Assembly: GCF_910592395.1 (NCBI RefSeq)
Contig: NC_088326.1
Location: 3,787,001-3,851,000 of the forward strand
Length of the DNA: 64,000 bases
Reading direction: 5' to 3'
Source: Lineus longissimus
Taxonomy: Eukaryota > Nemertea > Pilidiophora > Heteronemertea > Lineidae
Made by a program: the position numbers and the translations under genes. The stretch's first letter is position 1; every line of letters starts with the position of its first letter. The notes beneath the pieces were generated by a model, which was not told the DNA's origin, searched no databases, and saw only the letters and a list, made by a program, of their open reading frames with translations. Of the stretch, positions 33,968 to 46,687 are shown in pieces.

Positions 33968-34655
33968 CAGAGTTCGACTGTAACCCGAGGTTGGACTCGG
34001 TCGGGTCGAGCTCCAGTCGAACTTCATTTTTTCCGCGGGTACCGACCCGAGTGACGTCATATCTGACCTAGTTAGCTACTCGGGCTCAACCCTCGATGGC
34101 ATGAGCGTTGAACTCGGCAGACTCGACAAAAACCACGTGACAAAATGGCGGCCTCGAAAACGTAAGGGATAAATTCGTGATTTTTACATTGTTATATCCA
34201 ATATTGTGTACTCCTGTAATAACGCTGTTGATAAATATTGATAGCTGTACCACCGACATGTTCGGAAACCAGATCGGGATAAAGTTCGGTCAAAAGTGTC
34301 TCGAACACCCCCCTTCCAACTCTGAAGTGGGCTCTGAGAAGTCCTGCAAACTGAATTGCGGGATAACATTTTCTGCAAATCCAGTTATTTTGGGCACCCA
34401 TTTCCTTCTGGCGAACAAACATAGTGTCCATAAATGTTCTTGACTTGTCAGCTCTACATCAATTGTACTATTGGGAAAAATGAAGTCTAAAAATTCGTAT
34501 ATTGCCGCTATATCCGCCATGTTTAAACAAACCAAATCAACCCGAACCGACTCGACTGCGTTCGCGTGCTACCCCTACTCGACATGCGCATTTAAGGCAT
34601 GATGTCATCGCCTGAGGAACTCTAAGCCTACCCTAGAGTTACAGTCGAACTCAGC
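33968..34655. mobile_element. GAGTTCGACTGTAAC MITE nested at the edge of its neighbour
   Basis: Termini GAGTTCGACTGTAAC and its inverse are flanked by CCTTGG on both sides (33962-33967 and 34656-34661). This block is the last five bases of the preceding MITE plus the first base of its target duplication, so this element inserted later, at the exact boundary. Confidence 0.8.
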
Positions 34656-34669
34656 CCTTGGTGCATACG

Positions 34670-36505
34670 TATTCAATGTAAAGAATGTTTCTCATGTCCA
34701 TCGATTCGACTCAAGTGGCTTAGGTCTCGTTAGGGAGTTTTTCCCAAATGTACGCGATGATGACGTGCCCCATTAACAGGACGTAACATATATTTTAAAA
34801 TGCGTTTCCAAAAGTGATTACATGAGGACAACCCATTTGTGTCGTTTGTCACTGGAAACGCCCGATTCTCCTGATTCTGCAGGATGTTAAATCGGGCAGT
34901 TTATTTCTTTAAATAAATCATAAGCGTCGCATTTGCTCCTAGCTCTGTTCACCATCCCAAATGGCAATATTGCCAATTGGCCCGACAATCACGAAAAACC
35001 CCAAATATTATACATTTCTTCCTGAATAATTCTTACAGTGACCATTCCCCCATGAAAGACAGTTGCTTACGCTACACAAAAAATTTTAAAAAATCGAGGG
35101 TCAACCATTGAACTTTTGTGATCTGTTGAATTTTGCACAAATCAGCGAAAAACGCACTAACTGGCCCTGGACGGCATTTCAAAAAGGGGGACGACGCACA
35201 TCCCAAGTTCAGTGTACACACACGTCGGCAAAACAGTAAATGCGTAGTTTCTTGTCAGCCACAATTGAGTAGCGCTCTAGGTTTCAGAAACTCCTTAAAA
35301 ACATGTCTTTGCCAAAACAACTGCGCAATCAACACTGACATACTGTGAGGACCGATAAATCAATGATTTTAGGAACTACGGTTAGGGCTTGGCCGCGCAT
35401 GAATACAAAAAAGTCCCCAATGATCGTTAAATTTGACTTAAAATGGTCGCCAAAAGATATAAAAGCGCGAATGAAGAAATTCGACTATTCTGAGCTCCGA
35501 GAGAGAACCACATGAATATTCACACTGTGTTTTAATCAAACTTCAATTTCAGGGGGGTTCGGGGGGTTGAACCCCCGACATATGTGTTTTGATTTTTGTG
35601 ACTTTAGTAATAATATCCAAAAGACGCTTAAAATGGATATAATCCCGAATTAATGAAGCAAAAAACGGGCAGGCGAGAATTTTTTTTCTTTTTGAGATTT
35701 CAATAAACCTTTTGAACTAATTCCACATGGGCCGTGGTGGGACCCGAACCTTAAGGAGGAATGTATGTTTTTATGGGGTACCTTTGGTTTTGCAGATCCC
35801 CTGGTTTTCCTAAAGAATAATCAATATTCGCTAGCAGGCTTTTTATGCTCCCAGGTATGAAGAGGGTTCTATGTTCCTCAGGTTCTTTGTTCATCAGTCT
35901 GGTGTTCCTCAAGAGTCAAGTGTCTTCCAGTCTCTTGGCCTGCAAAAACCCTTTCCAACCAATTTTTTATGCATTTACCATTCGGCAACATGTTGGTGGG
36001 GGAAAAACCTGATCCCTGACCCCTTGAATTGGTTGCCCAGGTACAACCACATGCAATTGTCTCAAGGAAGCCACCAGTACCACCTCTTGGCCGTCTTGCC
36101 AATATCATGCCAGTGAAAAGGAAGGGTAATGATGGTTGAGGGTTGGGGTTAGGGTACCATCAAAGGAGTACCTCTTCCTCGCTCTGGGTTAAACGTGAGG
36201 GGCCTTCAATTTCAACTTCTCCTAATTTCCTATTTCTACTTTCTCTGAAACACTAAAATATTGCAATCACAACTAAGATTTCAAACTTAGAAGACACCTG
36301 CATAAAGTATCAAATGTCAGATGGATTTCCCCTCATACTGTACTACTGTATGATCACTTGGAACTTATCATGTAGAAGTCCTCCAATTTGAATTATACAT
36401 GTTATACATTAATACACGTAATATCAAACATTCTAAATGCATCCTGGTTTACTTCTTGCATAATACTGGAAACTTGCAGTCTGGTAGGCCTACTTGACAA
36501 GCATA
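34670..36505 (+). other. Unit 5' region continued (unit B)
   Basis: Matches about 8790-10145 of unit A, with an extra 35474-35876 segment absent from A (between GCGAATG and TTCCTCAGGTTC) holding a G/C-rich stretch GGGGGGTTCGGGGGGTTG. No exon was recognised. Confidence 0.45.
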
Positions 36506-37265
36506 AGCCGCGCGTACACCACCTGAAAATGGACCACCGATCATGGTTCGCGAACCAATGCCGCACCATCGAAAATCAACCAAGCGCGTACACCACCGCT
36601 GCAGCAAGTTATAAAATCCGGCGCGCAAACAATAGATTGCTCTCCACGCTCCCTGCATTGGAGGTAGAAATATTGTACACTTACGCTATTTTAATGGCTC
36701 CCACACTGCACACACATTGACAAAAAATGTTATTTCGACAAAAAAAGTTGTTTTTGCTGTTCGTAAAGAAGATTTATTCACGGAAAAATGTGCAGCTTGA
36801 TTTCCGCGCCAACTTTAGTTTGTTTAGATTTTCTGAGCATGCGCAGAAAGCGCCATTTCGAAAGCGCCGCCTGTCGCCTAACCATCTAACTAGCTAATTG
36901 CCGATCCATTAGCGCGTACACCACGACAAAGCCGAGCTTTTAACAAGCCGGGCGAATTTGGACCATCAAGCTTGATGGGAAGATTTGTACCGGTGTAACA
37001 TCTGTGGTTGTTCCCCATGTGTCAGTGTTTCCAAACAATAGGCAGCTAGAGAGACCACGACTTTTCAATAGGGGGGATACACAGAAAAACTTGTCAATCT
37101 ATTTTTGAGCGTTCCCAAACAATGAGGGGAAACACTCACACACGGGAAACACTCACATATATTACACCGGCAATGGATTGCCGAACAAATTTGTCGCGGC
37201 AATGTGGTGGTGTACGTGCAATTGGTCCGCCAATGTTTCGTGGTGCACGCGTAACTTATATTATT
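36506..37265. mobile_element. GCGTACACCAC MITE, unit B only
   Basis: Begins AGCCGCGCGTACACCAC and ends GTGGTGCACGCGTAAC, inverse ends of about 13 bp. GCGTACACCAC also recurs internally (for example near 36590 and 36914). The unit A empty site is near 10150. A 177-bp element is nested in it. Confidence 0.7.
36992..37168. mobile_element. 177-bp GGTGTAACATC element, copy 1
   Basis: Ends GGTGTAACA and its near inverse TATTACACC, with an internal inverted block (GTGTTTCC, GGAAACAC). The copy at 46688-46864 has exactly the same length. Confidence 0.8.
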
Positions 37266-38135
37266 GTTTCCTACTCTAAATCTACTAAGACTGAGTAGAA
37301 GTTTATCACACAAGAGTTAAAATCCAGAAAAAATGAACATTACAACAAATGGCAGTTTCCGATTAATCTCTCAACTACACTAACGTCAAGTCTGAGACGG
37401 CGACATGGCATGTCCTGGGACAAGAATGTCAAATGGCATAGAAAATGCCGGATGTAGTAAACTTAGTCAGTGTTTCACTTTCTTGGTGTAAAATTGCACT
37501 GCAAGAAGTTCTTAGGACAGCGTTGGGTCACTGTCTCATGGATATCCCTGTGGCCGTGGTTGGACATTATAAATCATGCTAGTTCCACTTTGTTGACACA
37601 TCACGTCTACATGTACTTCTTCCTGCACCTCTGCGCTGCTTTGGCAGTTGTCGTCATTGCGACAATTTGACCCCCAACCGCACGACGGGAACCCTATTTT
37701 CCTGCATGGCTACAACAGTACGAGGCACCAAGTCTTAGAGCAGTTTATCACTACAGACCAGCCAGGTTGTGCCAATAAATTTGATTGTACACGCTGAACA
37801 AAGTGTACATGTAGCATGGAATGTGGTTGCCGTGAATTTTCTGAAATGTCAAAGAGGTCTGTTTCTTATGAAATGTACACAGTGTTTTGCATACATCAGT
37901 TCTGGACGAGTCATTCCAAACTGCTCCCAAAATTCGGACTCTAGAGGTACTTATACTTCAAGGTTGTCTCACCAAAACCTCTGTGGTCAAAATAAAGCTA
38001 AAAATTACAAAATCCATTATAGAAATGAAACATCGTAACTGAGGTGTTTTAGAATTTCACCCTGGTCTTGGCATGTCAATTGTCATTGAGCCAGCAACCT
38101 GACACCTGTTTTAACATCTCTTGAATTCTTTTCAC

Positions 38136-38282
38136 TACAAACACAATATTGGGCTTATGAACATCGGTGCTCCAGCTTGCGGTATGAACGCAGTCATCCG
38201 GGCCGCTGTCAGGGTTGGATTGTTCGAAGGTTATGGAATGAAGGGGATCTTCGGAGGCTTGGACGGGCTTGTCAGTGACAAT
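38136..38282 (+). pseudogene. PFK: PFK copy B exon 1, acceptor lost
   Basis: The exon sequence MNIGAPACGMNAVIRAAVR is intact and more canonical than copy A, but the preceding dinucleotide is AC where copy A has AG. Splicing into this exon should fail or use another AG. Confidence 0.82.
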
Positions 38283-38795
38283 GTAAGTTTAGGAAACGGG
38301 CCTATGAATGGCCAGCCAAACATGAATAGGTCCATATAACCATATGAGACCCGATGTCCACTCTGTTTCTTGGTCTTTTGAATGCTCACTGTGCCACAGT
38401 ATTTAATAAAGAGCAGTGCAGCTCTAATCTGCTTACTCTTCAACATACCGGCGCTCGAAGGAGGGGGGTCCCCTTATTTATGTTTACAAGTTTCAATGGT
38501 TGTGCCAATAGAAGAGCGAGTGCCAAACAATTTGTGCCCTTAGGAAGTTGTCATGTTTGATTTAGACTGCAAGCGATACGAAATAAAAATCTTGTGCCAG
38601 AAATGATACGATGAAACTAATATTGCATTTGATCAATACGACTTGTTAGTGATGGCTATGGAACTGATACTGTCTGATATGGCCAGGGAGATGGTTTTCT
38701 CGCATGGGACTTGATTCTCAATGACAAATAAATAAACTCTACTTTTTTTAACGATAATGCACATAATTAACGAAAATGTCTTGTTGCTTTTCCAG

Positions 38796-38957
38796 GTCAA
38801 GCCTCTGGGGTGGTCGACAGTACACATGTGGGCAAGCAAGGGAGGCTCCATGATGGGCACGTCTAGGACAACGGTCAAAGATCTGGGAGCAGAGAAAGTA
38901 GCAGAGCATATCAAAAAGCACAATATCCATGCGTTGATTGTGGTCGGTGGTTTCGAG
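38796..38957 (+). CDS. PFK: PFK copy B exon 2
   Basis: 54 codons, ends VVGGFE with donor GTACAA; nearly identical to copy A. Confidence 0.85.
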
Positions 38958-39483
38958 GTACAAAATTTCACAGCCATTTTAGGGTTCATTACATGCAGTG
39001 GCTTACGGCAACTGGCCTTGGTGAAAACTTGATGGAATCTCCCAGTGACATAAGACAATGGCAAAGGTCCCTAGCACTTTTGGTGGCTCAAACCATTATT
39101 TTGCACTTTTAAGGTCAATAAAGTACATGCAGGGCCTTTTGGTTTTAACTCTTTACCTACAAGTTCTATCATTCACCTTGGTCCCAAATTTAAAAGAAAT
39201 TTGTTAGTTATGCCTGAAAAAATGAGATGGCAGCACTGCAGTCTGCACTCTGTCCAAGTCCAGAAGATTGGGTAATGCTAGCTATTTTACAGTTAAACTT
39301 TTCCCCAGCCAAGTTGGGATCCAGGCCGCCCGGTCTATTCGGAGTGTTGGCCAGGGGAACTATACCCTGCCAAAACCCTGCCTGGTAGAGAAAGTTAATA
39401 AATAAATAGATGAATAAATAAATAAAATAAGGTACTGGTAAATTTAAATTGTGAAATAGAAATGATTTTTCTTCTCTTTACAG

Positions 39484-39636
39484 GCATACAAATCCGTACT
39501 GGAAATGTATGAATTCCGTAAAGACTTTGAAGAATTCTGTATCCCGATGGTCGTCGTCCCGTCGACGATCAGCAACAATGTGCCAGGATCTGATTTCTCC
39601 GTCGGCGCGGATACAGCTCTCAATGAAATCACCGAC
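39484..39636 (+). CDS. PFK: PFK copy B exon 3 (intact)
   Basis: 153 bp, 51 codons, keeping [20 protein letters not shown] in frame. It shows what the 11-base deletion removed in copy A. Confidence 0.88.
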
Positions 39637-40176
39637 GTAAGTACAGTAGAACCTCTCTATTAAGGACATCCTTGGGAGTGACAAGTGCTGTCCTTAATAG
39701 AGAGGTGTCCTGATTCGAGAGGTCAAATTGAACCATACGACCGATTCTTTGCACTAAGTCAGTCTTGCTACTTTATTTTAGACAGCGGAACATGTGACCA
39801 ATCACATCAAAAAATGTATTGAGTCACAGCTGTGTTTGAACACATTGTCAATTTCTGTATCTTTCATGGCACCTGTGTTTCGAGAAAATCGATTTAAGAC
39901 AATCATGAAGAAAACATGCATCATCGAACGCAGAATTGAACGCGCAAAATTTTAACCCAATATACATGGAATGCATTAACCATTACATTTTGGCAGCAAA
40001 TGCGATGATAATCTGTCACTGTGTGGAAATGAGCAAATCGTCAAAGTTTCGTGGCAGGAAAATTCAACGGTTTACAATGAAAATTTGACCTGCGGCAAAC
40101 AAATCACTTGTATGTCGTCGAGACCATGAATATGATACCCCGTTGGCCGAAATCTCAATGTTCATCTTCATTTCAG

Positions 40177-40342
40177 ATTTGCGACCGAATCAAACAATCA
40201 GCCACCGGATCGAAGCGACGTGTGTTCATCGTGGAGACCATGGGGGGGCTACTGTGGCTATTTGGCCACTCTCTCTGGACTCGCTGGAGGGGCTGACCAG
40301 GCCTACATCTTCGAGGAACATTTCTCTATCAAGGACATGCAG
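40177..40342 (+). pseudogene. PFK: PFK copy B exon 4 with +1 G
   Basis: 166 bp against 165 in copy A. The extra G falls in a homopolymer after ACCAT (40240-40248). ETMGG is followed by a shifted frame; [20 protein letters not shown] is readable only in the neighbouring frame. Homopolymer miscall is possible. Confidence 0.85.
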
Positions 40343-40592
40343 GTGCGTAGGTCTTTGTTTTTGCAGTGTTCTCACCGGATACTACAGTTAAGAGTAGAAC
40401 CTCTCTATCAAGGACACCATTGAGACCGAGAAATGATGCCCTTTATAGGGAGAAATCTCGAATACAGAGGTCACATGGTATAGAGTTGATCCATTTGGGA
40501 CCGAGACTACTGTCCCTTCTAAAGAGATTGTCGTAGTCTTAAAGATAAGTTTGTGCTTTTCCATTGTTTACAAAGTATTCTAATTTCTTCAG

Positions 40593-40654
40593 GGCGATGT
40601 AGTGCATTTGAAGGCCAAGATAGAGGATGGAGTACAGAGAGGTCTCATTTTGAG
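40593..40654 (+). CDS. PFK: PFK copy B exon 5
   Basis: 62 bp, identical in product to copy A exon 5. Confidence 0.85.
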
Positions 40655-41019
40655 GTAAGCTGGCTTCCTTGAAACATTTCTAGAACTTCTTTGCTTTGGC
40701 TTATTCACTTAAAGAAAACTTGAATTTCTTGAAAAAGGGACTTTCAATCCTCTAAACTTGGGATTATGCCTACGGGGTAAATCTCTACGGCGTCTTTTTC
40801 GGTAATATCGTAATGTTTGATGCATCATAGCACCTTGCGTCGTCAGGATGTCAGACCGATGTGTTAGTCTACAGTGCGTACTTGAGATGTACGAATTCCA
40901 CAAAGACTTCGTCTCCATCATAAAGTTGTAAACACATTTCTTCCTCTAAATGGTCCATAACCAAGAATTAGTAACGGCTAGTCTTTTTAAATTCTTGACG
41001 TAACCTGTTGTGATTTCAG

Positions 41020-41131
41020 AAATGAGTATGCTAACGACAACTATACCACCGACTTTATCCAGCAACTTTACTCGGAGGAGGGAAAAGGTGTTTTCAGTTG
41101 TAGAAAGAACGTTCTGGGCCACATGCAACAG
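41020..41131 (+). CDS. PFK: PFK copy B exon 6
   Basis: 112 bp, [19 protein letters not shown] and KNVLGHMQQ. Confidence 0.88.
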
Positions 41132-41704
41132 GTTCGTGCCTTAAAGACCTAGTGACATTTTTGACGTTTTGTAGTTTGATATCATAATGTATTAAATAAA
41201 CAATACAATGCCACCACGTAAATTGCAGAATTTGTAATTTACGCACGCCACCTGGTGTCCTCCTTGTGACCCTAAGGGCTACGCTGGCTGGAGCTCTGAC
41301 CCCTGGAGATCCAACCGTGCCAGACAGATCTTAGGCATGGGTGCAGACCAAAGTTGGATCCAAGCGTTGGTTGATCATGTTGATGACGCTTCAAGATGGC
41401 AGCCCGTCCACGCCTACCAGGTGGCTATTATATGGGCCTATTGCTCATTCTGCCGCTATACTGAGTTTGGGAAAGGGGGACTATAGGCAGGAGCAGAGGG
41501 GTTAAATTGGCCATCTTCAGATGACTAATATACACAGTAAGGGCACTGGGTCATCACTAAATACAATCATTGTACAAGCGTGAATAGTTTCGACGCACTT
41601 TGAGATTGGAGAGACCCCTATTGGCGACATTGTGTAACTTTATCTTGCCTACCTAGCAGCCGCCTATAGTGTCCCTTTAAGAGTGCGTCTTCTCTTTTTT
41701 CCAG

Positions 41705-41807
41705 GGCGGGGTGCCGACGCCGTTCGATCGTAACATGGGCACGAAACTGGCAGCCAAGGCGGTGGAGCGTGTCATGACACAAATTCAGCAGTACGAGAAG
41801 CCAGATG
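41705..41807 (+). CDS. PFK: PFK copy B exon 7
   Basis: 103 bp, starts GGVPTPFDRNMGTKLAAKAV; copy A has Leu for the Val. Confidence 0.88.
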
Positions 41808-42117
41808 GTGAGTGTGTCATGTGTCAATCTTAACGTTCAGAAACCGTGTAAAGCTATTATTCCTGATGATTTACACATGTATAGTGAAATCCCAGATGTA
41901 GGACATCATTTCTGTTCATGCGAGGTTCTAGGTAGGCCTTTGTCCAGGTTCCTGGTTCTAGCCAGGTTTTTGTTCAAGTGCCAGACCATTATGTGTTAGT
42001 GTGCCAATGTCATAAGTGGAACAACATGTTCTATTTTAAGGCATGCCATTCTTGGTGTCGGTGATCAGTCAATACACCTTTCCACCACCGCTGAATACTA
42101 AGAGACAATACCACTAC

Positions 42118-43072
42118 TAGGCCATGGGACGAGTGGCAAAAATGTGTCTAGAAAAAGGATTCCGTTTGACAAATTAGCGGGCAAATTGAAAACAGTCGTT
42201 TTTGGGTAATATGGGGATGCTGATTTCAAAAATCAATTTTTCTCCCGCGTAAAGTTGCACATTAAGTCAGAAATGAGACCCTTAATAGGGCCTAATGGTC
42301 CCAAAGTAGGGGTCAAAAAGTTGATGTCATCGAAACATGTCAACATGGGTATCAAAATGAAGGTCTATGGGGGTACTTTAACATTGCATAGTTTTTGGCC
42401 CCCTTAACGAACCGTGGGACCCCCCAGGGAGGGTCAAAAAGGGCAAAAGTGGTAACTTTGACCCTGTCCCACGATCTTCATAGGGACTATAAATGGATAA
42501 AAACTGTTTTATTTGACAGTAATCGTATAGACCTTCAAAATGATACCCATGACAACACTCTCGGGGTAAGGGTTGCCGAGATAGTAATTTTGACCCCTTT
42601 TTAGGCTCCAAATTTAAGATCTCGAAAACCTTTTGCCCAAGGGTGTCGTCATGGGTATCTATGAAAAGGTCTATGTGAGTACTGTTGAATAAAACAGTTT
42701 TTATCCACATGCGGTGCCCATGAAGCTCATGGGAGGCGGTCAAAGTTTCCACTTTTGCCCTTTTTGACCCTCCCTGGGGGGTCCCATGGTTCGTTAAGGG
42801 GGCCAAAAACTATGCAATGTTAAAGTGCCCCATAGACCTTCATTTTGATACCCATGTTGACATGTTTCGATGACATCAACTTTTTGACCCCAACTTTGGG
42901 ACCATTAGGCCCTATTAAGGGTCTCATTTCTGACTTAATGTGCAACTTTACGCGGGAGAAAAATTGATTTTTGAAATCAGCACCCCAATATTACCCAAAA
43001 ACGACTGTTTTCAATTTGCCCGCTAATTTGTCAAACGGAACTTCACATTTTTCACACTCGTACCATGGCCTA
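42118..43072. mobile_element. 955-bp foldback element, unit B only
   Basis: Almost the whole element is one inverted repeat: it begins TAGGCCATGG, ends CCATGGCCTA, and arms of roughly 470 bp meet near 42595. TAC is duplicated on the flanks; unit A has the empty site ACCACTACCCCTGG near 17190. A 3-base duplication would fit PIF/Harbinger elements, but there is no transposase. ORFs on both strands are mirror images of the arms. Confidence 0.85.
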
Positions 43073-43308
43073 TACCCCTAGGTTAAAACATGGGGAGAAT
43101 GTATATGAAGCACCATAGCTTTGATGGCCAAGGAATCATGCTCCGTGCTTGTGAGGACTTGAATGGTGCCTGGAGATTGCATACATCGTCATAGCCCTTG
43201 GAGTCGAGAGGCATGCATTATCTGTTTCGTCGTATTAACCTTGTTGGTCAAGATGCTCTTTCCTTGAAGAGATGAATATCGATGTCTTACATATATTTGC
43301 TGTTTTAG

Positions 43309-43414
43309 GTTCTGTATTCTGTGATGATGAGGAAACTGCCTGTCTTCTCGGGTTGGTGCGTAGGGCGTCAAAATTCACCCCAATGAAAGAACTAAAGAAG
43401 CAGACAGATTGGAA
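43309..43414 (+). CDS. PFK: PFK copy B exon 8
   Basis: 106 bp in phase 1, GSVFCDDEETACLLGLVRRA; Ser replaces Phe of copy A. Confidence 0.82.
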
Positions 43415-43873
43415 GTAAGTTCCACTGTTCTCATAAACACAGGCAAAAGTATCCATGGATGTGGATCTATGACGGCAATTTATCATCGACGTTCTATGAT
43501 GGAGAATCCCCATCATAGATCCATGGATGGAACCCATGGTCGTATCTACTTTGGACCCATCATCGATCCATGGATGGAATCCATAATAAATTTGACGGGC
43601 CGTCGAAGAATTTTTGTTAAAGGCCTACGCCGTTCATTAAAAATTTTGAATTTGTAAAAACTTCCAATTGCGGAAATGCATACTAGATATAAATTACAAC
43701 ATTGCCATTGTGTAGACTGATATACAAATACTATGAATACCAAGTTTAAACAAATTTGTATTCACAATGACTGTACTACGGCATTGTGTATTAGTGGATT
43801 TCTATTTAACTGGACCACAAGTAATTACGAACGGCGTACCCCTTTAAGATTGGTGAACTAATCTCTTTTTTAG

Positions 43874-44015
43874 GCATCGTCTCCCACTGGAGCAGTGGTG
43901 GTTGAAACTGCGGCCCCTCCTCCGAATCCTGGCGAAACACGAGAGTGTATACGAAATGGAGGGCGTGAATGTCACCTCCACTGATGCGGAGAGTTCAGAT
44001 GGCGACGTCCTGTAA
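43874..44015 (+). CDS. PFK: PFK copy B exon 9 with stop codon
   Basis: 142 bp ending in TAA at 44013-44015. One change from copy A is ESVYEM for ENVYEM; LKLRPL is likewise altered at one residue. Confidence 0.86.
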
Positions 44016-45407
44016 AAGGCAAAATGGAACCTAGGACCGTCGAAGATTGAGTGTCTTATCCTAGTTTTCCTTCATCCGCTTGTGCAGTGATGTTCGTCAT
44101 TGGATGTTGAAGATCTCTAAGGGATGCATTGTGTACAGCTTTTTGTTTTGAATCAATTTGAACAATTTAGATGTACAGCAGAACCTCTCTATTGAGAATA
44201 CGAATGGGCATGGCAAGTGCTGTCCTTTTAATAGAGAGTTGTCCTGATTAGAGAGGTCAAATTGAATGGAAACAACCACTTTGTAAACAAAACTAGTGTC
44301 CTTAATCAAGAGGTGATTTCTAAAGGAGGCTCCACTGGACCTGCTGGTGATAAAAAATATTGATAATACTGTATCAATGCTATTTAACCGGTCGCCTTAC
44401 GTGTAATAGGCCTAATTGAAAGAGACGCACCAAAACGTGCTAAATACTTAATGGTGTTGAGACAGTATGTAGTGCCCCAAACAATGCAAAAATTCAGCAC
44501 ACAGCTCTACGTTGAAAAGTTTGGTGCCTGAAGATTGACATTTGGGTGTGATGCCACTGACAGGATTACTTCAACTAAAGGGTTTTTGCCTTCAACCCTT
44601 AGACAACGAGTTAGAATCCTGCAGTGTAAAACTGCAGTGTTGTGCCATAGGGAAGGAAATCACGAGTCCTTTCAGTTTGGGGTGAATATGCTTAAAGGGA
44701 CAACTTGGGCGTGGGATTTACCTGACCTGGAGGATAATTTCCCTGCTTAACACCATGCGCCGCCACTTAAAGTATCACAGCAATGATGATCACTAAAACT
44801 GATCTTTGCCGGTGTTGCGAGGCAGTTTTGAACGTGGCTTGTGAATTTCAGGCAGGCCTTTGGTTTATACACTCCATTCTAGCATTGTTTATTGCAGTTC
44901 AACGATTTTTCAATGATCCTGTTTGGCGCAATTTCGGTCCTGCTGGAAGTCATTCTTGTATGAAAAACCAACATACCTCATGCCCAAGGTGTCCCTTTAA
45001 ACGTTGGAGCTTTATGTTTAGTGATTGTATACTATTTGGAAAATGTGTAAAGTAGTTTTGCTCGAATTCTGAATCATTGTAATATAAGATGCCTAATATT
45101 GTAATTTTGCTTTGTAAGACGGGTCATTGTTAGGAGAGTTTTTTTGTACGAGATGTAGGTGCTTAATCATTGTCATTGTCCACTTGTCATAGTCATGCAA
45201 GTGTGTTTAAGTTATTCATTACGAAAAAAAAGTTAATAAGATTGTTTTAAACTGTACTGCAATGGTTTGGTGTTATTCTGTTCAGTTCTGGTCATGGTCA
45301 CAATTCTGTTTTGCTAGAATTTGAGGACACAAAACAACCGATGTCCCAATTTTAGCGAAAGGATTGTTCCTGTTTGAACCGAGACAACATTTTTACATCA
45401 GGAAGGA

Positions 45408-45938
45408 CTACTGTAACCTGGAAGATATTTGCGGTTGCCAAGATTTCACCACAAAACTTAATATTTTGCGGATGTATATTTTGTTGAGCCATGTACGAGA
45501 GCTAACGTGAATAGAAATTTTGTGCTCGTCAATTTTGTGGTTTAGGTCGGACCGCAGAATTAAAACGCCTGCAAAAACTTTCCTGGTTGCAGTATTGGGG
45601 TATTGGCGGGCCCGTGGGCATTGATGAGCATGATGTGGTAGCCAGCATTGAGCAGTATTAAAGAGGTTGCCAATTTCATCCAGACCACCTGATCTATTGT
45701 GGTTTGGGCCGGAGGGCAAAATAAAGACGTCAATTATTAGAGTATGACAACAATGGCATTTTGTCCATCCAGTTAAATTGTGGGGACAAGTGGAAAACCA
45801 ATCCATATTGTAGGATTGCAGGTTGTTCCCAGCCGTGGCAAGTTCAAAAATACCAAAGACGAAAACGAACTCTAAGGTAGACAATGACGAAATGACGTAA
45901 TGACGATTTACTGAAAGAATACAAATAGCAAAAATCAT
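45408..45938 (-). other. Minus-strand ORF of unknown status, unit B
   Basis: Counterpart of 19975-20466 with a different, longer C-terminus because of a one-base insertion. No family is recognised. Confidence 0.2.
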
Positions 45939-46687
45939 AAGTGAAGATATACAAAATTGTACAAGAACTTACACAAGTACCATACTAGTACATGTACGAA
46001 CAAAATGTCTCTGCAGAGGTCAGAACCATGGAACCAACTCAACCCAGCTTAAAGATTTGGGCCAAGTGGAAAACCAATCCATATCATGTCCAATAGGCCT
46101 AGGGCAACAATCCCGAAATATGATACACTTAAGATGAAGAAGTACTTACTGAAGTGTCACAAGTTAAAAGTTAGATTAAGTCGAAAAAGATTGTGAAAAC
46201 GAAAATGTTTTTTCACAGATACTATTCATTATTATCGATTTGGGGTCTGCCATAAACAATGGAACAGTAAGATCCTATATGGCAGCCCAAGATGAGTGTG
46301 GTTGCCAATTCAAGAAATTAGTGCCATTAGACTTTAACCACAAATAATGTTTAAAATGAATCAGTCTTTTAGGTTTCAGAAATATCCTATTTATTTTAGT
46401 ATGAAAAAACGATGATTTCCGGTGCAAGGAAGAGGCAGACCTGCTTGTACTCCTCTGCCAAATGCGACCAATACGTTAATAAAGGTCACAGAACGGCACT
46501 CGGCACGTTGGAGAAAAAAATCACCTATCGGGTTATGAGTCAAAGGTGCTTTTAATTTATTAACAGTTTTCACGACTTCCTGGTTATAAGCTCGGCGCTC
46601 TAACCACCCTGCCACTGATCCCTCTGATAAATAGAACCTGAAAGTCAGTTTTATTTCTTCGATAAGTGTTGGGCGGTAGGCGGTACC

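Larger units (their letters stand above)
38136..44015 (+). pseudogene. PFK: 6-phosphofructokinase, C-terminal half, copy B (disabled)
   Basis: Nine exons at 38136-38282, 38796-38957, 39484-39636, 40177-40342, 40593-40654, 41020-41131, 41705-41807, 43309-43414 and 43874-44015 match copy A one for one with the same phases. Exon 3 is intact here (153 bp). The 3' splice site before exon 1 reads CTTTTCAC instead of CTTTTCAG. Exon 4 has one extra G in a run of G (seven, against six in copy A, counting the G of ATG), shifting the frame inside ETMGGYCGY. The lesions differ from copy A, so they arose independently after duplication, or are sequence errors. No N-terminal half was found in this unit either. 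Confidence 0.85.

Noticed and set aside
42378-42806. 142-codon minus ORF and its mirror-image plus ORF
   Set aside because: Both strands of one foldback element give similar peptides; this is symmetry, not coding.
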